The translations under genes and the position numbers were made by a program. Shown in pieces: positions 1 to 4,946 of a DNA stretch of 6,561 bases. Each line of letters opens with the position of its first letter. Within the stretch, counting starts at the first letter, position 1. Origin of the DNA: Candidatus Krumholzibacteriia bacterium (GTDB lineage: Bacteria; Krumholzibacteriota; Krumholzibacteriia; Krumholzibacteriales; Krumholzibacteriaceae); NCBI GenBank assembly GCA_028696635.1, contig JAQVGR010000096.1, positions 1 to 6,561 of the forward strand, given 5' to 3'. The notes beneath the pieces were generated by a model. It did no database searches. It was not told where the DNA came from and saw only the letters and a program-made list of their open reading frames with translations.

Positions 1-199
1 GATGCCGCAGATGAACGGAAAGCAGCTCTACGAGCGGGTTGCGGCCCGCTGCCCCCGCGCGCGGGTCCTGTTCATGTCGGGGTACACCGACGAGGTGATA
101 AGCCACCGGGGCTTCGTCGACGAGGGAGTCAATTTCATCCAGAAGCCTTTCACCGTGAGCGATCTGGCCGGGAAGGTCCGCGAGGTGCTTGACGGCTGA
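1..199 (+). CDS. Response-regulator receiver domain, C-terminal end (probably a hybrid histidine kinase); 5' end outside window
   Basis: This is the last 65 residues of a CheY-like receiver domain, entering from the left edge; base 1 is the end of a preceding codon. Visible receiver marks are MPxMNG (residues 1-6), just after where the phospho-accepting Asp would sit (outside the window). The conserved Ser/Thr of beta-4 is in FMSGYT (Ser26), and the conserved Lys-Pro of beta-5 is in QKPF (Lys48-Pro49). The protein ends about 17 residues after KPF, so nothing follows the receiver. The style FMSGYTDE...FIQKPF is typical of receivers at the C-terminus of PAS-HisKA-HATPase hybrid kinases, but a stand-alone regulator cannot be excluded. 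It passes phosphate in a His-Asp relay; the signal sensed is unknown. It converges on the aminotransferase gene, with 3 bases between the stops. Confidence 0.88.
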   Translation, partial: MPQMNGKQLYERVAARCPRARVLFMSGYTDEVISHRGFVDEGVNFIQKPFTVSDLAGKVREVLDG

Positions 200-209
200 C
201 CGTCAGCCG
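193..209. terminator. Hairpin carrying both convergent stop codons; possible bidirectional terminator
   Basis: Perfect inverted repeat CGGCTGA / TCAGCCG (193-199 and 203-209) around a 3-base loop CCG. The + strand stop TGA (197-199) is in the left arm, and the minus-strand stop (203-205) is its mirror in the right arm. No T-run follows on either side, so it is not a classical intrinsic terminator. It may only slow polymerase or protect the 3' ends. Confidence 0.35.
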
Positions 210-1072
210 CGCCGCGCGGATTCCGTCAGCGCCGCGAACGCCTCCTGCAGACGCCGCGTGACCGGTCCCCTCAGGCCGTGGCCGACCGCGGCCCCGTCGA
301 TCTGCGTCACCGGCATGATCTCCCTCGTCGTGCTGAGGATCATCGCCTCTTCGATCGACGAAAGGCTGTCGACGGTCACGGGGCGCTCGACGGCGGGGAT
401 CCCCAGCTCACGGCAGAGCCGCAGGACGACGGTCCTGGTGATCCCCGGCAGAATCCGCTCTCCGAGCGGATGCGTGAGCAGGCTCCCGCTGGAGACGGCG
501 CAGAATGTGGAGGCGGTCCCCTCGGTGATCACGCCGTCGCGGATGAAGAGCGCCTCGCGGGCCCCCCGGTCGACGGCCATCTGCCGCGCCAGCACGTTGG
601 GGAGCAGGGCGGTCGACTTGATATCGCAGCGGGCCCATCTCGTGTCGGGGACGAGGATCGCTCCGATGCCGAGGGCGCAGGCGTCGGGGGGCTCGTCGAC
701 CGCGGCCGCCGAAACGTACACGGTCGGGGGGGTGCCGTCCGCAGGAAAGGCGTGCCCCCTCGGCGCGGCTCCGCGCGTGATCTGGACGTATACGGTCGCG
801 TCCGCCTGCGAGAGCCCGCACCTCTCTATCAGTCCGCTGCAGATCCCGTCGATGCCGTCCGCTGCCGCGGAAGGGATCCTGATCTCCCGGAGGCTACGCC
901 GCAGCCGATCCAGATGCGCGCCGATCTCGAAGAGGCGCCCCCCGTACACGCGAACGACCTCGTAGACTCCGTCGGCGAAGAGGAAGCCCCGGTCGTCGGG
1001 CGAGATCCGCGCCTCGGCGCATCTCATGTACCGCCCATCGAGGTAGACCGTATCGGCCCTGCGCATCGTCAT
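203..1072 (-). CDS. dat: D-amino-acid aminotransferase (PLP fold type IV, EC 2.6.1.21)
   Basis: A 289-residue class IV aminotransferase, close to the usual 280-290. It transfers the amino group of D-amino acids (typically D-Ala) to 2-oxoglutarate, giving D-Glu and a 2-oxo acid, in the cytosol. Visible residues match D-amino-acid transaminase rather than the branched-chain or lyase relatives: GVYEVVRVY with Tyr37/Glu38, the substrate-carboxylate motif TRGAAPRGHAF (Arg105, His107), PLP lysine Lys152 in CDIKSTALLPN, Glu184 in ITEGTAS for the pyridine nitrogen, and phosphate-binding GITR (210-213) and STTREI (247-252). The start at 1072 follows GGGGAG by 6 bases and overlaps the hydrolase stop as ATGA, which points to translational coupling. 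An in-frame ATG at 1066 is less well placed. The longer open frame upstream (to 1654) lies antiphase inside the hydrolase and is not used. Likely roles are D-amino-acid salvage or D-Glu supply for peptidoglycan; which one is not shown. Confidence 0.93.
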   Translation of the reverse strand: MTMRRADTVYLDGRYMRCAEARISPDDRGFLFADGVYEVVRVYGGRLFEIGAHLDRLRRSLREIRIPSAAADGIDGICSGLIERCGLSQADATVYVQITRGAAPRGHAFPADGTPPTVYVSAAAVDEPPDACALGIGAILVPDTRWARCDIKSTALLPNVLARQMAVDRGAREALFIRDGVITEGTASTFCAVSSGSLLTHPLGERILPGITRTVVLRLCRELGIPAVERPVTVDSLSSIEEAMILSTTREIMPVTQIDGAAVGHGLRGPVTRRLQEAFAALTESARRG

Positions 1073-2319
1073 TTGCCGCTCCCCGGGGGGAAGCCGTACG
1101 CGGCCCGGTCGATATCCTCTATCGAGCGCAGGCGCGCCGGCGGATCGAGATGCCCGGCGAGGAAGGTCCAGATCTTCAGTCGGATCTCCTTCGCCCGCTT
1201 CGTGTCGAGCCTGTCGAACGAATGCCCTCCGGGAAGGCCCTCGAAGATCTCGTACTCGAACTTCTTCCCTTCCGCCTTGAGCGATTTGACCAGGTGCTCG
1301 ACCTCGAGGACGTTGACGTCCTCGTCGTTCGTGTTCCCGTGAATCAGCAGCGGCGTATTCAGCTTGTGGGCGTTCCAGGCGGGGGAGCGCCGCCGGTACT
1401 CGGAGACGTCCTCGTGCGCCGTCTTTCCGATGTGGTAGTCCGCCGAGTAGAGGTCGCGATAGTTCTGAGTCATGTATCCCATCCGGGCGACGAGGTCGCT
1501 GACAGGCACACCGGCGAAGGCCGCGCGGTACCCGTCGGGATGCTCGAAGACGTTGTGCAGGGCGATCAGGCCGCCGTGGCTCCAGCCGATGATCCCCGCG
1601 CGCCCCCCGTCGACGAAGTCGTAGTTCTCGATCATGTACTGTCGGGCCGCCCACGCATCCTCGGTCTCGAGGCCGCCGTAGTCGATCCGCTCGTAGAAGC
1701 CCCGTCCATACCCGGTGCTGCCCCGGTATTCGGGGGCGACGACGACATACCCCTGCGCGACGAGCTCCCTGACGATGTGCGTATAGTACGTGGTGAAGCT
1801 GGCATGCACCCCGCCGTGGGGGAAGACGATCAGGGGGTATTTCCCCGCGGGGTCGATCGTCCTCGGTATGAAGACGTACGCCCAGAACTTGAGGGGATTG
1901 CCCGCGCCCGGCCCGGTCGGGTTCTGCTCGCGCGCCGGAGGGGGGCCGGTGAGGTAGACCTTGTCTATGAAGGCCGCGTCGCCCACCCTCTCGAACCAGA
2001 GCAGGTCGTCTATCATCTTCTCGAGGACGTCGAGCCGGTGCTCGAAATCATCCGCCCGCCGCTCGATCCGTTCGAGGCATTCCCGCGTCACGCCTGCGCC
2101 GGTCTGCGCCGTGGAGCCGGTCGAGCCCGCCGAGTTGATCTGTCCCGCCGGACCGGCCAGGCCCGTTGCCCCGATCGAGCCCGCCGATCCGGTCTGTGCC
2201 GCCACGCCGGTCGGGCAGGAGACGCAAGCGAATGTGGCGAGGGCGGCTGTCGCTATCGCCACCGCCGCAACACGCTGTGATACAGCAGCTCGTCTTTTCA
2301 GCAGGGTCATCCCTCTCAT
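1069..2319 (-). CDS. Secreted prolyl-oligopeptidase-like (S9) serine hydrolase with collagen-like N-terminal stalk
   Basis: 416 residues. Residues 1-41 form a Sec signal peptide: basic KRR, a hydrophobic run about 18-33, and likely cleavage after GVAA; the cysteines at 32 and 35 lie in poor lipobox contexts. Residues 44-76 are Gly-X-Y triplets and about 78-110 a charged, probably helical segment with Cys81. From about 115 follows an alpha/beta-hydrolase domain of the S9/DPP-IV type: FPHGG (166-170, oxyanion region), YRGSTGYG (198-205), nucleophile Ser247 in GWSHGG, probable acid Asp332 in HGNTNDEDV, and His366 in GGHSF. No beta-propeller is present; the catalytic domain is nearly alone, so it could be a peptidase or an esterase. 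It probably acts outside the cytoplasm. The start is set by GGAGG 8 bases upstream; the internal ATG at 2310 has its purine run too close. First gene of a coupled pair with dat. Confidence 0.9.
   Translation of the reverse strand: MRGMTLLKRRAAVSQRVAAVAIATAALATFACVSCPTGVAAQTGSAGSIGATGLAGPAGQINSAGSTGSTAQTGAGVTRECLERIERRADDFEHRLDVLEKMIDDLLWFERVGDAAFIDKVYLTGPPPAREQNPTGPGAGNPLKFWAYVFIPRTIDPAGKYPLIVFPHGGVHASFTTYYTHIVRELVAQGYVVVAPEYRGSTGYGRGFYERIDYGGLETEDAWAARQYMIENYDFVDGGRAGIIGWSHGGLIALHNVFEHPDGYRAAFAGVPVSDLVARMGYMTQNYRDLYSADYHIGKTAHEDVSEYRRRSPAWNAHKLNTPLLIHGNTNDEDVNVLEVEHLVKSLKAEGKKFEYEIFEGLPGGHSFDRLDTKRAKEIRLKIWTFLAGHLDPPARLRSIEDIDRAAYGFPPGSGK
2092..2190 (-). repeat. Collagen-like Gly-X-Y tripeptide segment within the S9 hydrolase
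   Basis: Codons 44-76 of the hydrolase read as eleven triplets in register: GSA GSI GAT GLA GPA GQI, then NSA GST GST, AQT, GAG. Nine of the eleven begin with Gly, and the two breaks have Asn and Ala. The X/Y positions are small or polar residues (Ser, Ala, Thr, Ile), with one Pro. At the DNA level the segment holds imperfect repeats such as GAGCCCGCCGA, seen twice on the + strand. Bacterial collagen-like stalks are known to trimerise; whether this short one does is inference. Confidence 0.75.
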
Positions 2320-2327
2320 GCAATACG

Positions 2328-2332
2328 CCTCC
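2328..2332 (-). promoter_or_regulatory. Ribosome binding site of the S9 hydrolase
   Basis: GGAGG on the minus strand lies 8 bases before the ATG at 2319. It decides that start over the in-frame ATG at 2310, which has GAGAGG almost touching it. Confidence 0.75.
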
Positions 2333-2349
2333 GGTCGTTATGCGATCTC

Positions 2350-2386
2350 CCGAGTCCTCGCAGAATGGCGAGGGCGGGATACTCGG
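2350..2386 (-). promoter_or_regulatory. Compound hairpin in the likely 5' leader of the hydrolase operon
   Basis: Two stacked perfect stems. Inner: CCTCGC (2356-2361) with GCGAGG (2368-2373), closing a 6-base loop. Outer: CCGAGT (2350-2355) with ACTCGG (2381-2386). The outer stem abuts the inner one on one side and is separated by a 7-base bulge on the other, giving 12 base pairs in total. On the minus strand the element ends 17 bases before the GGAGG of the hydrolase, so it would sit in the mRNA leader if transcription starts beyond 2386. No T-run follows, so a terminator is unlikely. Function unknown. Confidence 0.45.
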
Positions 2387-2409
2387 TGACTGTCCGGGCC
2401 GGCTTGGCG

Positions 2410-2462
2410 GCCGGGACCGGTACGAGGCCGGGGACCGGTATGCAGCCGGGGACCAGTATATG
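2410..2462. repeat. Three imperfect tandem copies of a 17/18-bp unit
   Basis: Copies start at 2410 (17 bp), 2427 (18 bp) and 2445 (18 bp), all built on GCCGGGGACCGGTATG-like sequence. The first lacks one G, and the third has CAG in place of CGG. Each of the first two contains the palindrome ACCGGT. They lie 90-145 bases upstream of the hydrolase start. They could be replication-slippage products or reiterated protein sites. Confidence 0.7.
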
Positions 2463-2617
2463 GAAACGGCTGAGACCTGAAAAGCCAAATCGCCCGCATG
2501 GACGCAACGACGGATGGCAGTCGGGGCAGCCTCGGCTGTCATCTTCGGGCAAGGATCTCGACGTTTGCTTCGGCGTCTAGATGTTGGGTATCGGTTATAC
2601 GCTGGGGATCGGCAGTA

Positions 2618-2629
2618 CGATTCGAATCG
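2618..2629. promoter_or_regulatory. 12-bp perfect palindrome, possible operator
   Basis: CGATTCGAATCG is fully self-complementary and lies in the AT-richer core of the divergent region. It superficially resembles a tRNA T-arm, but no acceptor, D or anticodon stems surround it. A dimeric regulator site is possible; no function is shown. Confidence 0.25.
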
Positions 2630-2685
2630 GCCCCTTATAGAATGTCGCAAATCTAGTCTATGAGTCAGTATTGGCGACAGGCTAC

Positions 2686-2699
2686 TCCCGGCGCCGGGA
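2686..2699. promoter_or_regulatory. 14-bp perfect palindrome followed by an AT-rich run
   Basis: TCCCGGCGCCGGGA is perfectly palindromic and is followed by TTGAAAGAGAATTTTAACG. As RNA it could form a 5-bp stem with a 4-base loop, but the following T-run is broken and no gene ends upstream. An operator or promoter-flanking site is as likely as a terminator. Confidence 0.25.
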
Positions 2700-2768
2700 T
2701 TGAAAGAGAATTTTAACGTATTCTATGCCAGCATATTGAATTGCCGGTTTCTAACGAGTCTGATTTGT

Positions 2769-2862
2769 CCCCGGGGGATCGCGAATGGTTATGAAATGGT
2801 TATGAACAGCGCCCCGGTGGATCGCGAATGGGTGTGAACAGCGCCCCGGCGGAAGGCGAATG
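2769..2862. repeat. Three-unit direct repeat with an 11-bp internal duplication
   Basis: Units begin with CCCCGG at 2769 (43 bp), 2812 (32 bp) and 2844 (partial, 19 bp). Units 1 and 2 share CCCCGG-GGATCGCGAATGG and end in TGAACAGCG. The 11-bp size difference is exactly the doubled ATGGTTATGAA in unit 1. Unit 3 is diverged (GGAAGGCGAATG) and stops there. This is a noncoding minisatellite-like array of unknown role. Confidence 0.7.
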
Positions 2863-3136
2863 TTTTTTACTTTCTTACCAGAGAGCGCTGAGGATTCCGG
2901 GGGGTGTCAGGCGGCGCGCACACCGAACCCCGGCGGTCGACGTTCTGAAATCCGGATAACTCGGCCGGCGCATTCGACCGGCTCACGAGGCGATCGCGGG
3001 ATTCGTGGAGAGATCGCGCATATCCGGCGACGGATGGCATTATGCTGTCTCCCTGCATGCTTCCTTGTTTGTTTTCTCCTTGCATGTTTGTATGCCGCCT
3101 CTCCCCGTACGCTGCATATCCGTTTTCGAACGGGGC

Positions 3137-3149
3137 CGATATGATATCG
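3137..3149. promoter_or_regulatory. 13-bp dyad containing a TATGAT -10-like box upstream of tyrS
   Basis: CGATAT-G-ATATCG is a perfect inverted repeat with a one-base centre. TATGAT (3140-3145) within it matches the sigma-70 -10 box at 5 of 6 bases, but no good -35 box lies 16-18 bases upstream. A short CCGTT-TTCG-AACGG hairpin (3120-3133) lies just before it. The site could be a tyrS promoter with an overlapping operator; this rests on position and symmetry only. Confidence 0.3.
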
Positions 3150-3159
3150 ACACGGGAGG

Positions 3160-3203
3160 CCGGGGGATGACGTCCGGACTGTGGACCGGGGGATGACGTC
3201 CGG
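3160..3203. repeat. Exact 18-bp direct repeat, two copies 26 bp apart
   Basis: CCGGGGGATGACGTCCGG occurs at 3160-3177 and again, unchanged, at 3186-3203, with 8 bases between. Each copy contains the palindrome GACGTC. The pair lies 114-157 bases upstream of the tyrS ATG. It may be a paired regulator site or a recent duplication. Confidence 0.7.
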
Positions 3204-3232
3204 GGGCGGGAAAAAATGCTGTCGGGGGAAGT

Positions 3233-3257
3233 GCCCGCGTGCTATCATGCTGCGGGC
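3233..3257 (+). other. Hairpin in the tyrS leader
   Basis: GCCCGC (3233-3238) pairs perfectly with GCGGGC (3252-3257) across a 13-base loop. GAA (3228-3230) and TTC (3258-3260) can extend the stem past a 2-base bulge. No T-run follows. It does not show the T-box marks expected of some tyrS leaders. Low confidence in any function. Confidence 0.25.
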
Positions 3258-3285
3258 TTCGACCGGCGATGAGGCCGGCCGCAGC

Positions 3286-3290
3286 GGGAG
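3286..3290 (+). promoter_or_regulatory. Possible ribosome binding site for an alternative GTG start of tyrS
   Basis: GGGAG lies 8 bases before an in-frame GTG at 3299, whereas the ATG at 3317 has no clear Shine-Dalgarno sequence. It would add six residues to TyrRS. Confidence 0.35.
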
Positions 3291-3316
3291 TCGGGCCTGT
3301 GAACGTGGTTGAGCCG

Positions 3317-4549
3317 ATGAACGTATTCGACATATTCCTCGAGCGCGGTTTCGTCGAGCAGACATCCGACGAGCGGGCCGTGCGCGAGATGCTCGATGAT
3401 CCCGTCACCTGCTACATCGGGTTCGATCCGACATCGGACAGCTTTCACTGCGGCAGCCTCGTGCCGATCATGGCCCTGGCGCACATGCAGCGGAGCGGAC
3501 ATCGGGTCATCGCGCTCGTCGGCGGCGGCACCTCGATGATCGGCGATCCGAGCGGCAAGACCGAGGCGCGCCGGATGCTCACCGTGGAGCAGATCGACGC
3601 GAACGCCGGGGGGCTCAGGAAGCAGCTCTCGCATTTCCTGGACTTCGACGGCGGCCGCGCCCTGATGCTCAACAACGCGCAATGGCTGCGGCCGCTGAAC
3701 TACATCGAGTTCCTCAGGGATATCGGGCGCCATTTCAGCGTCAACAAGATGCTCTCGGCCGAGACGTACCGAGCGCGGCTGGAAACCGGCCTGAGCTTCA
3801 TAGAGTTCAACTACATGCTCCTGCAGGCGTACGATTACCTCCACCTGTACCGTTCGCACGGCTGCACCCTGCAGATGGGAGGGAACGACCAGTGGGGGAA
3901 CATCCTCGCCGGCGCCGACCTGATACGCCGGGTCGAGGGAGGGAAGGCCGAGGCGCTGACCTTCCCGCTGCTCGAGACGGCGACGGGGGCGAAGATGGGA
4001 AAGACCGAGCTCGGCGCCGTCTGGCTCGATCCGGAGCGCACTTCGCCGTACGACTACTACCAGTACTGGATCAACACGGACGATCGCGACGTGGAGCGGT
4101 TTCTCGCGCTGTTCACCTTCCTCCCGATGGGGGAGGTGCGGCGGCTGGGATCTCTCGAGGGTGCCGCGATGCGGGAGGCGAAGGAGGTTCTCGCATACGA
4201 GGCGACGCGCCTCCTGCACGGTGCGGATGAGGCGGACGGGGCGCGCGACGCGGCCAGGGCGCTTTTCTCCGGAGGCTCGCCCGGGGCCGGCGAGGCGGTC
4301 CCCACCGGGCCGCTCGACGCGTCGCTGCTGCAGGGGGAGGGGACCCCGGCTTTCATCCTCTTCGCCCGGGCAGGCCTTGCCCGCTCGCGCGGCGAGGCGC
4401 GCCGTCTGATAGAGCAGGGGGGCGCGTACATCAACGGCCGCCGGATCGAGCGGTTCGACGAGCCGGTGACCGGCCGGGACGTCGAGGGGGGATATATCCT
4501 CCTGCGCGCCGGCAAGAAGAAATACCTCAGGCTGGGGCCGGTCGCCTGA
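3317..4549 (+). CDS. tyrS: Tyrosyl-tRNA synthetase
   Basis: 410 residues (E. coli TyrS has 424). This class I synthetase activates tyrosine with ATP and charges tRNA-Tyr in the cytosol. Visible marks are YIGFDPTSDS (Tyr33, Asp37, tyrosine/ATP pocket), a HIGH-type motif HCGS (44-47), GGGTSMIGDPSGK (69-81), the tyrosine-binding set in FNYMLLQAYD (Tyr166, Gln170, Asp173), GGNDQWGN (188-195), and a KMSKS-type KMGKT (226-230) like KFGKT of E. coli TyrS. An S4 RNA-binding domain fills about 340-410 (ILFARAGLARSRGEARRLI). The second His of HIGH is Ser here. The ATG at 3317 fits family N-termini (MNV-DIF-ERGF) but lacks a good ribosome site; GTG at 3299 has GGGAG 8 bases before it and is a real alternative. 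First gene of a likely operon with the CMD and Wzz-like genes. Confidence 0.96.
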   Translation: MNVFDIFLERGFVEQTSDERAVREMLDDPVTCYIGFDPTSDSFHCGSLVPIMALAHMQRSGHRVIALVGGGTSMIGDPSGKTEARRMLTVEQIDANAGGLRKQLSHFLDFDGGRALMLNNAQWLRPLNYIEFLRDIGRHFSVNKMLSAETYRARLETGLSFIEFNYMLLQAYDYLHLYRSHGCTLQMGGNDQWGNILAGADLIRRVEGGKAEALTFPLLETATGAKMGKTELGAVWLDPERTSPYDYYQYWINTDDRDVERFLALFTFLPMGEVRRLGSLEGAAMREAKEVLAYEATRLLHGADEADGARDAARALFSGGSPGAGEAVPTGPLDASLLQGEGTPAFILFARAGLARSRGEARRLIEQGGAYINGRRIERFDEPVTGRDVEGGYILLRAGKKKYLRLGPVA

Positions 4550-4572
4550 CCGGCCGCCGTGGAGGCGCCGCG

Positions 4573-4920
4573 ATGCGGAACAACTGGAGAGACGGGTTCG
4601 AGTCCGAACGGGAGCGCCTCAACGAGATCGTCACCTCGCGGGGAACGCTCGGCATCAGGCGGTTCTTCGCGCTCGACGAGCAGGCGTACAACGCCGGCGC
4701 TCTCGACGCCAAGACGAAGGAGCTCATCGGGCTCGCCTCGTCGCTCGTTCTGCGGTGCGATGACTGCATCGCGTACCATATAGGCAGATGTTTCGACGAA
4801 GGGGCGACCCGCGAGGAGTTCTACGAGACCTTCACCATCGCTCTTGTGGTGGGCGGATCGATAGTGATCCCCCATCTGCGCCGCGCCGCCGGGAAGCTCG
4901 AAGAGCTCTGCGGCGAGTGA
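4573..4920 (+). CDS. Carboxymuconolactone decarboxylase (CMD) family, AhpD-like protein
   Basis: 115 residues, a single CMD domain. The active-site pattern is complete for the AhpD type: Glu50, Cys62-x2-Cys65 (CDDC) and His69, with the same spacing (E-x11-C-x2-C-x3-H) as the proton-relay and thiol residues of mycobacterial AhpD. This suggests a thiol-based peroxidase or disulfide reductase acting in the cytosol rather than a true carboxymuconolactone decarboxylase, which lacks the CxxC pair. The substrate and electron donor are unknown, and no ahpC is in the window. The start is firm: GGAGG (4561-4565) lies 7 bases before the ATG, and the gene begins 23 bases after the tyrS stop. The next gene begins 26 bases downstream, so it sits in the middle of the likely tyrS operon. 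No signal peptide or membrane segment is seen. Confidence 0.9.
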   Translation: MRNNWRDGFESERERLNEIVTSRGTLGIRRFFALDEQAYNAGALDAKTKELIGLASSLVLRCDDCIAYHIGRCFDEGATREEFYETFTIALVVGGSIVIPHLRRAAGKLEELCGE

Positions 4921-4946
4921 GCCGGGGAAAGCGGAAAGGCCGTCCG

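Larger units (their letters stand above)
2320..3316. other. Divergent intergenic region, about 1 kb, no convincing gene
   Basis: This stretch separates the minus-strand hydrolase operon from the + strand tyrS operon. Open frames here are short, overlap each other on both strands, lack good ribosome sites and cross simple repeats, so none is called. It carries the hairpins, palindromes and repeats listed separately, and must contain the promoters of both operons unless they lie in the outer genes. About 2580-2760 is clearly AT-richer than the flanking genes, and 3040-3110 is pyrimidine-rich on the + strand. I found no promoter pair close to the sigma-70 consensus on both boxes. At 2863-3019, between the second repeat array and the pyrimidine-rich stretch, I see nothing definite. 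Confidence 0.7.

Noticed and set aside
278..1342. Long + strand open frame (354 codons) opposite dat and the hydrolase
   Set aside because: Antisense to two clearly recognised genes; its translation has no family resemblance, and long antisense frames are expected at this GC content.
1150..2280. Long + strand open frame (376 codons) opposite the hydrolase
   Set aside because: Mirror of the hydrolase codons, rich in Val/Asp/Arg typical of antisense frames, with no ribosome site or recognisable domain.
2612..2630. tRNA T-arm-like sequence around GATTCGAATC
   Set aside because: No acceptor, D or anticodon stems at the required distances; it is simply a 12-bp palindrome.
2048..2650. Minus-strand open frame (200 codons) spanning the hydrolase 5' end and upstream region
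   Set aside because: Out of frame with the signal peptide of the hydrolase; reads through tandem repeats as low-complexity Arg/Ser/Pro sequence.
2671..2688. Possible second sigma-54 promoter (TTGGCGACAGGCTACT)
   Set aside because: The GG is not followed by GC at 10 bases (CT is found there), so the -12 element is missing.
2700..2728. Sigma-70-like boxes TTGAAA and TATTCT/TTCTAT
   Set aside because: Spacing is 13-15 bases, too short for a convincing promoter, and no gene starts suitably downstream.
3034..3144. 36-codon + strand frame encoding a Cys-rich hydrophobic peptide (MALCCLPACFLVCFLLACLY...)
   Set aside because: It looks like a tiny membrane or lipoprotein-signal peptide, but there is no Shine-Dalgarno sequence, the ATG lies in a hairpin (ATCCG-GCGA-CGGAT, 3022-3035), and the hydrophobicity follows from a pyrimidine-rich stretch. 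Ribosome profiling would be needed to revive it.
3245..4219. Minus-strand open frame (324 codons) opposite tyrS
   Set aside because: Lies fully antisense to a well-supported tyrS; composition is that of a shadow frame.
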